From Calothrix sp. MO_167.B12 (GTDB lineage: Bacteria > Cyanobacteriota > Cyanobacteriia > Cyanobacteriales > Nostocaceae): 45,195 nt of DNA. Location: the NCBI GenBank assembly GCA_030066045.1, contig JASJCJ010000053.1, forward strand, positions 1 to 45,195. The letters are read 5' to 3'. Shown here in pieces: positions 35,395 to 42,663 of this stretch (positions are counted from its first letter, which is position 1; each line of letters starts with the position of its first letter). The translations under genes were made by a program, and so were the position numbers. The notes under the pieces were generated by a model, which worked only from the letters and a program-made list of their open reading frames with translations, made no database searches and had not been told where the DNA came from.

Positions 35395-37044
35395 TCAAGT
35401 TGCCCAGATCAAATAACCGCCCCAAGCCAGAATGAAGGTAAACATGATCGCCGCGATCGCTTGTCTTAGCATCAATCTCAAAGCAAATTTGGGTGATTGC
35501 TCACGAGCGATTGTCAGTGCTGTCACCAGACAGGGTAACAGTACCCCGGCTAGATAAACGCCTGTAAGGATTTGCACAGGGGACAACAGGCTGACCGTAT
35601 TGGGTTCAGCAAATAGCAGTAGCCCGTCTTTGCGAACTGATGCCAGAATCACAGGTAATGCTGCTTCCGGTGGCAGCCGAAACAAACCCATTGTTGGATC
35701 GATCAACCGACTCAAACCATTCAAAACACCCAACCAATCCAGGACAGAGGCAATCAACGCGATCGCCAAAAAGATGGGAATAGCATTGGTGAAGAACTGG
35801 TTGAGGGTTCCCTTTGTTCCGCGCCAAATGGCTGACCATCGAGGAACTTCCAGGAAAGTGCGATGCTCAATCATCAGTCGGTTTTGGGGAGAACGAGCCG
35901 ACTTGGGTGAAATTAAGCGAGTGTAAATCAACGTTGTAATCGTCAGGTAGACTAGGTAAGGAATCACCAGGTAGGGCAAGTTTGCCGCACTGAACACTCC
36001 CAGTGTGGCACCAAACTGGTAAGAACAGGCCGAACCAAAGGCGATCGCTGAAGTACAGGTTTTGCGAGAACAACTGGAGCAGGCACGGGTGCTGATCACG
36101 GCTGGCACATTACAACCAAACCCCATAATAACGCGCACCAAATTTCGTCCCGATAAGCCGAAGGGACGTAACAACGGATGCAAAGCAATGGTAATTCGTT
36201 CGACTAAACCACTGGCTTTGTAAGTACCCAGAAATAGAGCATAAAGAATGACCGTTGGCACTGCCCAGACAAACAGCAACGGTCCCATTGTTACCAAGCC
36301 ATAGGGTCCAATCAAAATTTCCTTGGGCAGAGATGGTAAGCCAGAAAAGGCTTCTACAGTTGGGCTGACCAATCCCTGTATGAGTGGATCAACAATCCCT
36401 GCAAACGTATTGGCAAACCAGACAGCAAGGACGGCGGGTATCAGCAGCAGAATGATCGCCAACAGCCAACCCAAACGAGGATGCTCCAGCAGGGTTGGAT
36501 GTGGTTCAATCCGCCATCCCAAGGTCATCGGTTGCAGTTGAGTAGAAAATGCAGTGGGCTGCTCAATCGCAGTTTTAATTTCCTGGCGTTGCATTGCGGT
36601 CAAGTTTCGAGCATCAACGGTCATCAACGGGAGATTGGCTGTCTGTTGCCAGCGGCGAATAACCTGCTGGGTAGACTCACATGGCAACACTTTATCCCAA
36701 AATGTCATGACCACAATACCCTGTTTGCCGTCCACCAGGGGCAGTAAATCCGCCAGATCCTCATCAGCATGGGTTGCTTTCACCACCAACAAGATCCTGT
36801 CACCCTTCTGTAATTGTTCTAATGCGGATCGAGTGGTTGTCGTATCAGAACGATACAAAATCCCGGGTGTATCGATAAACATCATACCGTCTCCCATGTA
36901 GCGCTCACAGGTAATTGTAGAGCCACGAAAATTGCTGCTGTAGGGCGTGCGATGGGTCAGAGAGGCAATCAATTGAGATTTGCCGGTATTCTCTTTCCCA
37001 ATAACAACAATTGTGCGTTGAGTAGAGGCAGTGGGGTGAGACAT
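35395..37044 (-). CDS. FeoB-like GTPase/metal permease
   Basis: A 549-residue protein. The N-terminal G domain has G1 GKENTGKS (residues 16-23) and G3 DTPG (58-61). The G4 position reads TFWDK (114-118) instead of NKxD, so nucleotide specificity may differ. From about residue 200 come about eight to ten membrane segments with two Gate/nucleoside-recognition halves; the FeoB signature GFGCNVPAV is at about 306-314. Right after it lies an unusual Cys cluster (ACSSCSRKTC...SAC, about 318-337). No FeoA-like gene accompanies it. I start at the ATG at 37044, 19 bp after the upstream flavoprotein stop; ATGs inside the upstream gene (37080, 37173) are rejected. It imports a divalent metal in all likelihood. 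The operator upstream and gene neighbours favour zinc, the family favours iron. Confidence 0.88.
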   Translation of the reverse strand: MSHPTASTQRTIVVIGKENTGKSQLIASLTHRTPYSSNFRGSTITCERYMGDGMMFIDTPGILYRSDTTTTRSALEQLQKGDRILLVVKATHADEDLADLLPLVDGKQGIVVMTFWDKVLPCESTQQVIRRWQQTANLPLMTVDARNLTAMQRQEIKTAIEQPTAFSTQLQPMTLGWRIEPHPTLLEHPRLGWLLAIILLLIPAVLAVWFANTFAGIVDPLIQGLVSPTVEAFSGLPSLPKEILIGPYGLVTMGPLLFVWAVPTVILYALFLGTYKASGLVERITIALHPLLRPFGLSGRNLVRVIMGFGCNVPAVISTRACSSCSRKTCTSAIAFGSACSYQFGATLGVFSAANLPYLVIPYLVYLTITTLIYTRLISPKSARSPQNRLMIEHRTFLEVPRWSAIWRGTKGTLNQFFTNAIPIFLAIALIASVLDWLGVLNGLSRLIDPTMGLFRLPPEAALPVILASVRKDGLLLFAEPNTVSLLSPVQILTGVYLAGVLLPCLVTALTIAREQSPKFALRLMLRQAIAAIMFTFILAWGGYLIWAT

Positions 37045-37063
37045 GGGGGAATAAAGAGTGAGT

Positions 37064-38191
37064 TTAGCAGACACAGTCATTGTCGCAGCAGGAGAGATCC
37101 TCAAGAAACATCCCTGACTGTCGGTAAAACTCAAGAGGTGTGGGATCGATGCCAAGGCGTTGGGCGATCGCATTTGCAACAACAGCAAAACGCTGGCGAA
37201 ACTTGTAGATAAAGCAGAAGATGAGGTTACTGTGCCGTACAGAAGGCCCAACTACAAATAATCCGGGGGTGATGGTAGATTCGTCCTCTTCAGTTAATCC
37301 AGCATAGCCTTCAGACCAGTTAAACAAATGGGCAATTTGTTTCAAACTGCCCTCAAATCCCGTACAGAGAATGGGTTGGGTAGGTGACACCCACTTGTTA
37401 TATTCGCTATAAATGGCATAGCCACCAGGAACGGCTTTCACTTCTTCGACCGCGACATCGTCAATCAAATCTAGCCGCCCAGTAGAGTAACAAAACTCGG
37501 CTCGCTCAAGGGTATAGGGAGATAAGGAAATACTGGGATCAGTATCGGGGTTTGCCCAAATGCCAGTGCGATCTAAAACTTTGACTCGTTTGTTTAATGC
37601 AACTAAATTGTACGCAGCATCCATGCCACTTTCATAGCCACCGATGATCGTAAATTCGTCCCCTGACAAATGAGTCCAAGATTGAACCTGAGAATTATGT
37701 AAACATAAATCTGCACCAGGAAAAGGAGTTAAGTTGGGATATTGAAATTCCCCAGCAGCCCAAATCAGAAATTGGGTTTTGAGAATGCCATCAGGGACAT
37801 GAACCAGGAATCCTTTGCACTGTGGTAAAGGTTCAATATGAAGAACTTCAACGCCTGTATAAACCAGGAGCCCAAAGAAATCTGCAACCTTCTCTAAATA
37901 CTGAGCATATTGCTTGCCCGTCAGATGTTCTCGTCGAAAGGCAATGGCAGGAGAAGTTTTGGGGGCGATCGCGTTCAAATCAAGATTTCCAAAGCCATGA
38001 CTGGGAAAAGATGGAGTAATGAAATGCATCTCCTGGGGCCACCGCCGAAAGGACTCACCAATTTGATGCCGCTCCAGGATGGCGAAGTCATCTAATCCCA
38101 GATCTGTCAGGACAGCACCAATGCCAATCCCTGCTGCACCTGCACCCACAACAAGGACATTAAACTCTTCCAGCTTTTCCATGAGGCTCAA
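37064..38191 (-). CDS. FAD/NAD(P)-dependent oxidoreductase with Cys-rich tail
   Basis: A 375-residue YpdA/flavin-monooxygenase-like flavoprotein. The FAD Rossmann motif VVGAGAAGIGIG is at about residues 14-25, and a second dinucleotide fold IIGGYESGMDAAY is at about 182-194. FVVGPSVRHSNLIFCFIYKFRQRFA (in two parts, about 312-336) resembles the C-terminal FAD contact. The protein ends in SCCDNDCVC, four Cys in the last eight residues, a likely metal-binding or thiol-transfer tail. It is first in a two-gene run with the FeoB-like permease (19 bp apart) under the near-perfect operator at 38212-38226, so it may reduce or release metal for that permease. The start could also be the ATG at 38182. 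Confidence 0.88.
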   Translation of the reverse strand: MSLMEKLEEFNVLVVGAGAAGIGIGAVLTDLGLDDFAILERHQIGESFRRWPQEMHFITPSFPSHGFGNLDLNAIAPKTSPAIAFRREHLTGKQYAQYLEKVADFFGLLVYTGVEVLHIEPLPQCKGFLVHVPDGILKTQFLIWAAGEFQYPNLTPFPGADLCLHNSQVQSWTHLSGDEFTIIGGYESGMDAAYNLVALNKRVKVLDRTGIWANPDTDPSISLSPYTLERAEFCYSTGRLDLIDDVAVEEVKAVPGGYAIYSEYNKWVSPTQPILCTGFEGSLKQIAHLFNWSEGYAGLTEEDESTITPGLFVVGPSVRHSNLIFCFIYKFRQRFAVVANAIAQRLGIDPTPLEFYRQSGMFLEDLSCCDNDCVC

Positions 38192-38211
38192 AGACAGTTA
38201 AACAGTTAAAA

Positions 38212-38226
38212 TGATAATTGTTATCA
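38212..38226. promoter_or_regulatory. Fur/Zur-type operator 4 (flavoprotein-FeoB-like operon)
   Basis: TGATAATTGTTATCA, a palindrome whose symmetry extends to AAAATGATAA/TTATCATTTT. It is the best of the four sites and lies 20 bp upstream of the flavoprotein start. Confidence 0.8.
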
Positions 38227-38504
38227 TTTTACCGGAATCGTTAGTATATTGAAGCCCTGCAATTTATATATTTACCGATCTGGTTAAGGTGTCATTGAAA
38301 GGAATGCTTCATTGGTAATACGCTTTGAAGTGCGAAATGTGGGTTGATGATTGAAGTTGGTTGAGTCGAGATCAAAAAATTAGTGCTAACTCGAAAAATT
38401 CAGAAATTGGGTTTGGAAATCGTCTTAAGAGTGTAAGGAGAGAGGATCGAAATTAACATTTTGTCCAAACTCCAATCAGAAGGACAAAACCAATCTCATT
38501 TTTT
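38227..38504. other. Intergenic region before the sigma gene
   Basis: 280 bp with no gene seen and no obvious repeats. It separates the metal cluster from the ECF sigma module and presumably holds both promoters. Confidence 0.5.
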
Positions 38505-39584
38505 ATGAGCTCCAGCACTGCAAATACCAGACGAAACTTAATAGATAATGCTGCAACAGAGAACGATCGCTCCCATCTAATCTCTCAGTTTTGGCCGCAA
38601 TGGCAAGAAAGTCGAGACCAGCTTTATCGCTGCTGTCTCAATATGATGAATTTTAACCGAATGGATGCGGAGGATGCTCTGAGTCAGGCAATGGTAAAAG
38701 CTTGGGAAAAGGTGCAAAAGTTCGGGGAAAAAATTACTAATTTAAAGGCTTGGTTGTATCAGGTAACTCGTAATTTTTGCATCGATCTTATCCGCAAACG
38801 TTCTTGTGGTGCTGTGGGTGTTGAAAGTATTGAATGGGTGGGAAATACTGAGAAAGTTATTACTACAGGAACAGTTGAATGTCCAGAGTCTGTTCTGGAG
38901 AGAGAGGAGAGGTCCGAACGGATACGAGGGGCGATCGCTGAGTTACCGGAAAAGTGCCGAGAGACGTTTATTTTGCATTTTTATCGGGAGCTTGACCATA
39001 AAGAAATTGCTGGACAGCAGGGGATATCTTATGATAATGTCTGCAAGCGGATATCTTTGGCACGGAAACAGCTTAAACAGAAGTTGAGCAGCTATTTTCG
39101 AGGAACTGATGGGGAAGTCAGGGAAACAAGGGAGATTAAGAAAGAAGGGGAAAAACCTGAGTTTGTGGAGGGTTATGTTGAAGTAACGGAACTCGCGGAC
39201 CAGACTATTGAGGAAACAGTGACGGTATCGCCAGAAGAGTGTTTTGAGGAAGTAAAGGCAGAAATACCTGAATTTGTAGATAGTTCTATAGAGCCAAGAG
39301 AACTTGTGAGCCAGACTATTACTAAAGTTGTCGAAGGCAGTCGGGAGTTTTTGAGATATGACTACCTCTGGCGATCGCCTTTGATGTCCCCTAGGAAAAT
39401 ATTTAGGCTGCCTGTTTTATTGTTGAGTTGGATGCAGGATAATACTACATCTGGGTTCATAACTCCTTTTATTGAAAACTTGAAATTATCCTCTAGTGCC
39501 CATTGCTCATCAAAGTATATTGGGCGAATTTGGGATCGAACATTGGCGGATACGGGAGGGGTGATCGCTATTTTTTTTGAGTAA
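38505..39584 (+). CDS. ECF-type sigma-70 factor with atypical C-terminal extension
   Basis: A 359-residue protein. Sigma region 2 is at about 25-100 (MDAEDALSQAMVKAWEKVQ then LKAWLYQVTRNFCIDLIRKR) and region 4 at about 143-205 (LPEKCRETFILHFYRELDHK then GISYDNVCKRISLARKQLKQKL). The last 150 residues are acidic and then divergent, unlike the usual tail, and may be regulatory or scrambled. Such sigma factors direct RNA polymerase to specific promoters; in cyanobacteria this group often overlaps a downstream partner gene. Here the stop (GAGTAA) lies in the 27-bp junction repeat, and the start of that presumed partner (TTGAGTAAAAATTCAG) is still readable but soon broken. A close copy of the region-4 part lies at 40550. 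Confidence 0.85.
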   Translation: MSSSTANTRRNLIDNAATENDRSHLISQFWPQWQESRDQLYRCCLNMMNFNRMDAEDALSQAMVKAWEKVQKFGEKITNLKAWLYQVTRNFCIDLIRKRSCGAVGVESIEWVGNTEKVITTGTVECPESVLEREERSERIRGAIAELPEKCRETFILHFYRELDHKEIAGQQGISYDNVCKRISLARKQLKQKLSSYFRGTDGEVRETREIKKEGEKPEFVEGYVEVTELADQTIEETVTVSPEECFEEVKAEIPEFVDSSIEPRELVSQTITKVVEGSREFLRYDYLWRSPLMSPRKIFRLPVLLLSWMQDNTTSGFITPFIENLKLSSSAHCSSKYIGRIWDRTLADTGGVIAIFFE

Positions 39585-39597
39585 AAATTCAGAAACT
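39571..39597 (+). repeat. 27-bp junction repeat, copy 1
   Basis: Eight T then GAGTAAAAATTCAGAAACT, identical to 41364-41390. Similarity continues weakly for about 15 bp (both have AATCGTC). It contains the sigma stop and the likely TTG start of a former overlapping gene. Confidence 0.9.
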
Positions 39598-39649
39598 AGT
39601 GACCAAAATCGTCATTAAGATGTACAAACAAGTAATAAAGGATAATCCT

Positions 39650-40027
39650 ATGAGTGAAATGATTGGTAATGTTGCAAAACATTCAGGAAAGGGAGCGCAA
39701 TTTTGGGCTTATGTATCACCACAAAATGATACAGAAAATGTGGTTACTAAATGGACAGTAAAGATTGAAGCAACAGATAATAATTGGGCAGGTATTATCA
39801 CATCTGACAATCCTAAGCAAATACTACAAACACCCAATTTATCAGGAATATTTAAAGTCACAGTAACAGCTTCAGGAGTTAAATTTTCTGAAAAAAATCT
39901 CAGCCCAACTTCCGATAGCAAACCCGACATTGGTTGTAACTCCAACTGTGCTGCTATGGTAGGTATTGTGGCGACAGCAGATGGAACTGATGCCAATTAT
40001 TGGACAGTATGGGACGCTCTTTGTTAA
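39650..40027 (+). CDS. Unknown 125-residue protein (cargo 1)
   Basis: I start at the ATG at 39650 with AAAGGA 7 bp upstream. The sequence (SGKGAQFWAYVSPQND, then WTVKIEATDNNWAGIITSDN and GIFKVTVTASGVKF) alternates polar and hydrophobic residues like a small beta sandwich. The last third has three Cys (CNSNC and the final residue) and GIVATADGTDANYWTVWDALC in two parts. There is no signal peptide or membrane segment. I recognise no family. It follows the sigma gene by 65 bp and is separated from it by the 27-bp junction. Confidence 0.6.
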   Translation: MSEMIGNVAKHSGKGAQFWAYVSPQNDTENVVTKWTVKIEATDNNWAGIITSDNPKQILQTPNLSGIFKVTVTASGVKFSEKNLSPTSDSKPDIGCNSNCAAMVGIVATADGTDANYWTVWDALC

Positions 40028-40252
40028 TTCAGAATCACAACGTCTCGCCAACTCCACAACTTTTAACAACACATCCACAGCAAGAGGTGAAGTATCAACG
40101 GCAGCTAACAAAACAATAGGACGAGTGATCGCTACTTTTGTCGGCTCGACTTCTCCTTTTTGTAAGAGTTTCGGTGCAAAAGTAGGTATTGCCCAAGCTC
40201 CCAAGGGTGCTGTGACTAGGATGGATAGGGTAGCGATCGCCCTTTTTCTCAA
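40013..40252 (-). pseudogene. Relic of a cation:proton antiporter C-terminus with Usp-like segment
   Basis: Minus-strand reading KRAIATLSILVTAPLGAWAI then FAPKLL resembles the last helix of Na+/H+ antiporters. It is followed in frame by RPIVLLAAVDTSPLAVDVLL and KVVELARRCDSEL, like the first strand and helix of a universal-stress domain. It overlaps the 3' end of the 125-residue gene by a few codons, has no upstream antiporter sequence and no proper end. I read it as an orphan fragment. Confidence 0.5.
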
Positions 40253-40525
40253 AAGCGATCGACCAAAATTGGGACATTTCTCTAGAGCAAATAACCGTTA
40301 GAAAAGAGATTTGTGAGTGATGGCAACTTGCATTTTTTCCAGTAACTCCGAAAGAGGAAGTGCCCCAAATCCCCAGCATGGCACGTATAGCCAAGGGCAT
40401 TCAAGAAAGGCATCATGATGATCATTACCTTCAATTGTTGTCTTCAGGTTGCGTCAGGTTAAGCCAGTGGTGGTATAGGTTTCGGGGTGCTTGTCACCCC
40501 GTGAGAATTTCTTCAGCAGTATCAA

Positions 40526-41104
40526 ATGCTACTCACACGCCGAGACTTGACAGGAACGGTTGAATGTCCAGAGTCGGTTCTGGAGAGAGAGGAGAGGTCG
40601 GATATGATACGAGAGGCGATTGCTAAGTTGCCGGAAAAGTGTCGAGAGACGTTTATTTTGCATTTTAATCAGGAGCTTTCCCATAAAGAAATTGCCGAAC
40701 AGCAAGGGATATCTTATGACAATGTCTGCAAGCGGATATCTTTGGCACGGAAATGGCTTAAACAGAAGTTGAGTCCCTATTTTCGAGAGTCGGAGTCGGA
40801 AGTAGGGGCAAAAGGCTGTTCGTCCCTACAGATGTCAGGGTCGAGTCAGTCTCCTACCCCAGAAGAAAATGGGGAACAGCAGCAGCAGATAAGGTCGCAA
40901 GATGATAAGAATGTATTAGAGACGGAGACTGTATCGGTTGAAAGTGAGATAGCAAAAGTTCAACCATTTCCTAATAATAATGCTATATATAGTTGCCATT
41001 CCATTACTCCATCAGGCAATCGCCAATTTATCGCTGGGAATTCGTGGATAATTTATAAGTTAGTCTATACACTCCGTATTTTCCCTGGCTTCGACACGGG
41101 ATAA
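40526..41104 (+). pseudogene. Truncated second copy of the ECF sigma factor (region 4 only)
   Basis: From 40550 to about 40783 the DNA closely matches 38873-39105 of the intact gene (TGTVECPESVLEREERS, then LPEKCRETFILHF and GISYDNVCKRISLARK). Everything upstream (sigma region 2) is missing and replaced by unrelated sequence, so it cannot be a working sigma factor. The frame continues to 41104 with a different, Gln/Glu-rich tail. It could survive as a region-4-only protein but is more simply a broken duplicate. Confidence 0.8.
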
Positions 41105-41150
41105 AATTTGGTGGTGCTAAAGTGGAAAAGAAACAATTGCATACTGTGTC

Positions 41151-41243
41151 ATATCAAATCCAGTTAAATAACCTCACAATCAATGGCTTAAAACCCTGAT
41201 TATGAGGTTATTAGAACTATGTGCAATTAGGCGGATTTGATAT
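41151..41243. repeat. 93-bp MITE-like element with ATATCAAATCC ends
   Basis: ATATCAAATCC at 41151 and GGATTTGATAT at 41233 are perfect 11-bp inverted repeats. Inside is a second perfect pair, ATAACCTCA (41168) and TGAGGTTAT (41203). Non-coding. Confidence 0.85.
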
Positions 41244-41363
41244 TAGTTCCATGTCACAAGTAAAGCTCGAAGTGTCCATTATGCAATTTTCAACGCCTCG
41301 TCAAGAATGGTATAACCACTCACTAGAGGCAGAATCATATGCCTTTAATGCGAATGTGGTTCG

Positions 41364-41390
41364 TTTTTTTTGAGTAAAAATTCAGAAACT
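41364..41390 (+). repeat. 27-bp junction repeat, copy 2
   Basis: Identical to 39571-39597. Downstream the frame TTG-AGT-AAA reads MSKNSETDNWNRLLGNQKSQ, probably the N-terminus of the former partner gene, which here runs in frame into cargo 2. Confidence 0.9.
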
Positions 41391-41480
41391 GATAACTGGA
41401 ATCGTCTTTTAGGAAACCAGAAATCACAGTTTCTGGTAGACCTTAATGTTAAATGGCTACCCATAGACAAAGGAGTCAAT

Positions 41481-42314
41481 ATGGCCACATCAAGATTCTT
41501 CAAACTCTCAGGAATGATCCATCCAGATGACCTATTGCATCAGGTGGAAATTCACGATGATGAGTCAAACGCACCAAACGAGCACCTCATTGCTCCAAAA
41601 ATGGTGGAAGTAACCATGCATGAGTCAGGTAAGACTTACAAAATCCCTCAGTACAGCGATACAGTTCGTGGTGGAAAAGCAGTCTGCTACAACCCTGCTG
41701 GAGATTGCGATGGCAACTTCATGTCCTATAAGTTTCAACCCAATAACAACTGCTATGCCTACGGCACTAACATTACAACCAACAGTTTTGCACAACCAGG
41801 TCGGAAGAGTGGCTATCTACTGACACCAAAAGATACCAAGACCTTTGAAAAATTCGGCGAGGCAGTTCGCTCCTATGCAGAGAAGGATGGGCTCATCTAT
41901 GTAGGAACCACAAAGGATGAACTCCTACAGTACAAATCCGATAATTTCAAGAGCGGCTTGGAAGGTCACTTCACCGCGTTACTGATTTCTCCCAGTTCGG
42001 AAATTCCGGGTGTCGAAGATAGTGATTGGTCAGGTGATTACCATTGGGTTCGGTGCGATAACTCATCTGAGGGCTGTGACTCATGGTCGCAGAAAGATGG
42101 AGGCGATCAGGTAACAAACTTTGACTTTGCTGGTAATCTCATCACCGACCCTGCGACTGCTAACTGGACGGTTAATCAAGGGCCACCACTCATAATCAAG
42201 AAGGATAAAGATGGTAAGGAACGTATCGCTAGCTCAAAAGGACCTGAGTTTATAGTTGAGTATAGATTCTACTGCTACATGTTTGTTCCGGACAAGGGGG
42301 TTGACATTATCTAA
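41481..42314 (+). CDS. Putative cysteine peptidase/amidase-like protein (cargo 2)
   Basis: A 277-residue protein. I start at the ATG at 41481 because AAAGGAG lies 7 bp upstream; the frame extends to a TTG at 41370 through the junction repeat. The core reads NNNCYAYGTNITTNSFAQPG (Cys91 a candidate nucleophile), GHFTALLIS (His163), then GDYHWVRCD (His188), WSQKDGGDQVTNFDFAGNLI (Asn213) and TDP. I recall this NNCYxY...FAQPGR...YHWxR...W(S)xKxG...TNxD...G layout from uncharacterised bacterial proteins suspected to be papain- or NlpC-like cysteine hydrolases. The activity is inferred, not shown. There is no signal peptide. I see no HIP1 octamer in the gene or its surroundings. Confidence 0.65.
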   Translation: MATSRFFKLSGMIHPDDLLHQVEIHDDESNAPNEHLIAPKMVEVTMHESGKTYKIPQYSDTVRGGKAVCYNPAGDCDGNFMSYKFQPNNNCYAYGTNITTNSFAQPGRKSGYLLTPKDTKTFEKFGEAVRSYAEKDGLIYVGTTKDELLQYKSDNFKSGLEGHFTALLISPSSEIPGVEDSDWSGDYHWVRCDNSSEGCDSWSQKDGGDQVTNFDFAGNLITDPATANWTVNQGPPLIIKKDKDGKERIASSKGPEFIVEYRFYCYMFVPDKGVDII

Positions 42315-42663
42315 GTATCCCCAATAAAGACAGCGAGCTCATCAGGGGGTGACAAAAGAGCTAGAGAAGTTACTGTATAAGGCTCATAGCCCTCTGGCTT
42401 GACTGATTAAATGGGATCGTTATTGAGAATAAAACTGATGAGTTCTTACCTTCAAAAAACCATTATCTTCGTATATTCAGGGTTTATGTGGGTAGAACAG
42501 CTTAATAACTTGATGGTTGATTTTCAATAAGCACCATCTTTGGGGAAATTGTTTTGAGGGGTATATCACCTGAAATCCTTTACCTATATTGCTTTCAACA
42601 AGCTTGTCGCTCCCTGAACCAATTGGCACTATCACATTCATTTTAGTAATGAAGCTCTGATTC
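42315..42663. other. Intergenic region without a gene
   Basis: 350 bp between cargo 2 and the asparaginase-lectin gene. I see no conserved frame, repeat or clear promoter. A minus-strand open frame (42477-42869) mostly lies antisense to the next gene and is not supported. Confidence 0.5.

Noticed and set aside
36323-37212. Several plus-strand frames opposite the FeoB-like and flavoprotein genes
   Set aside because: Antisense shadows of strongly conserved genes.
33602-38226. Assigning the operators firmly to Zur or to Fur
   Set aside because: The palindromes fit both; gene content favours Zur, the FeoB-like protein and site 3 allow Fur. Left open.
41370-41480. TTG start for cargo 2 within the junction repeat
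   Set aside because: The junction encodes the start of a different, former gene; a clear binding site precedes the ATG at 41481. A fusion product cannot be fully excluded.
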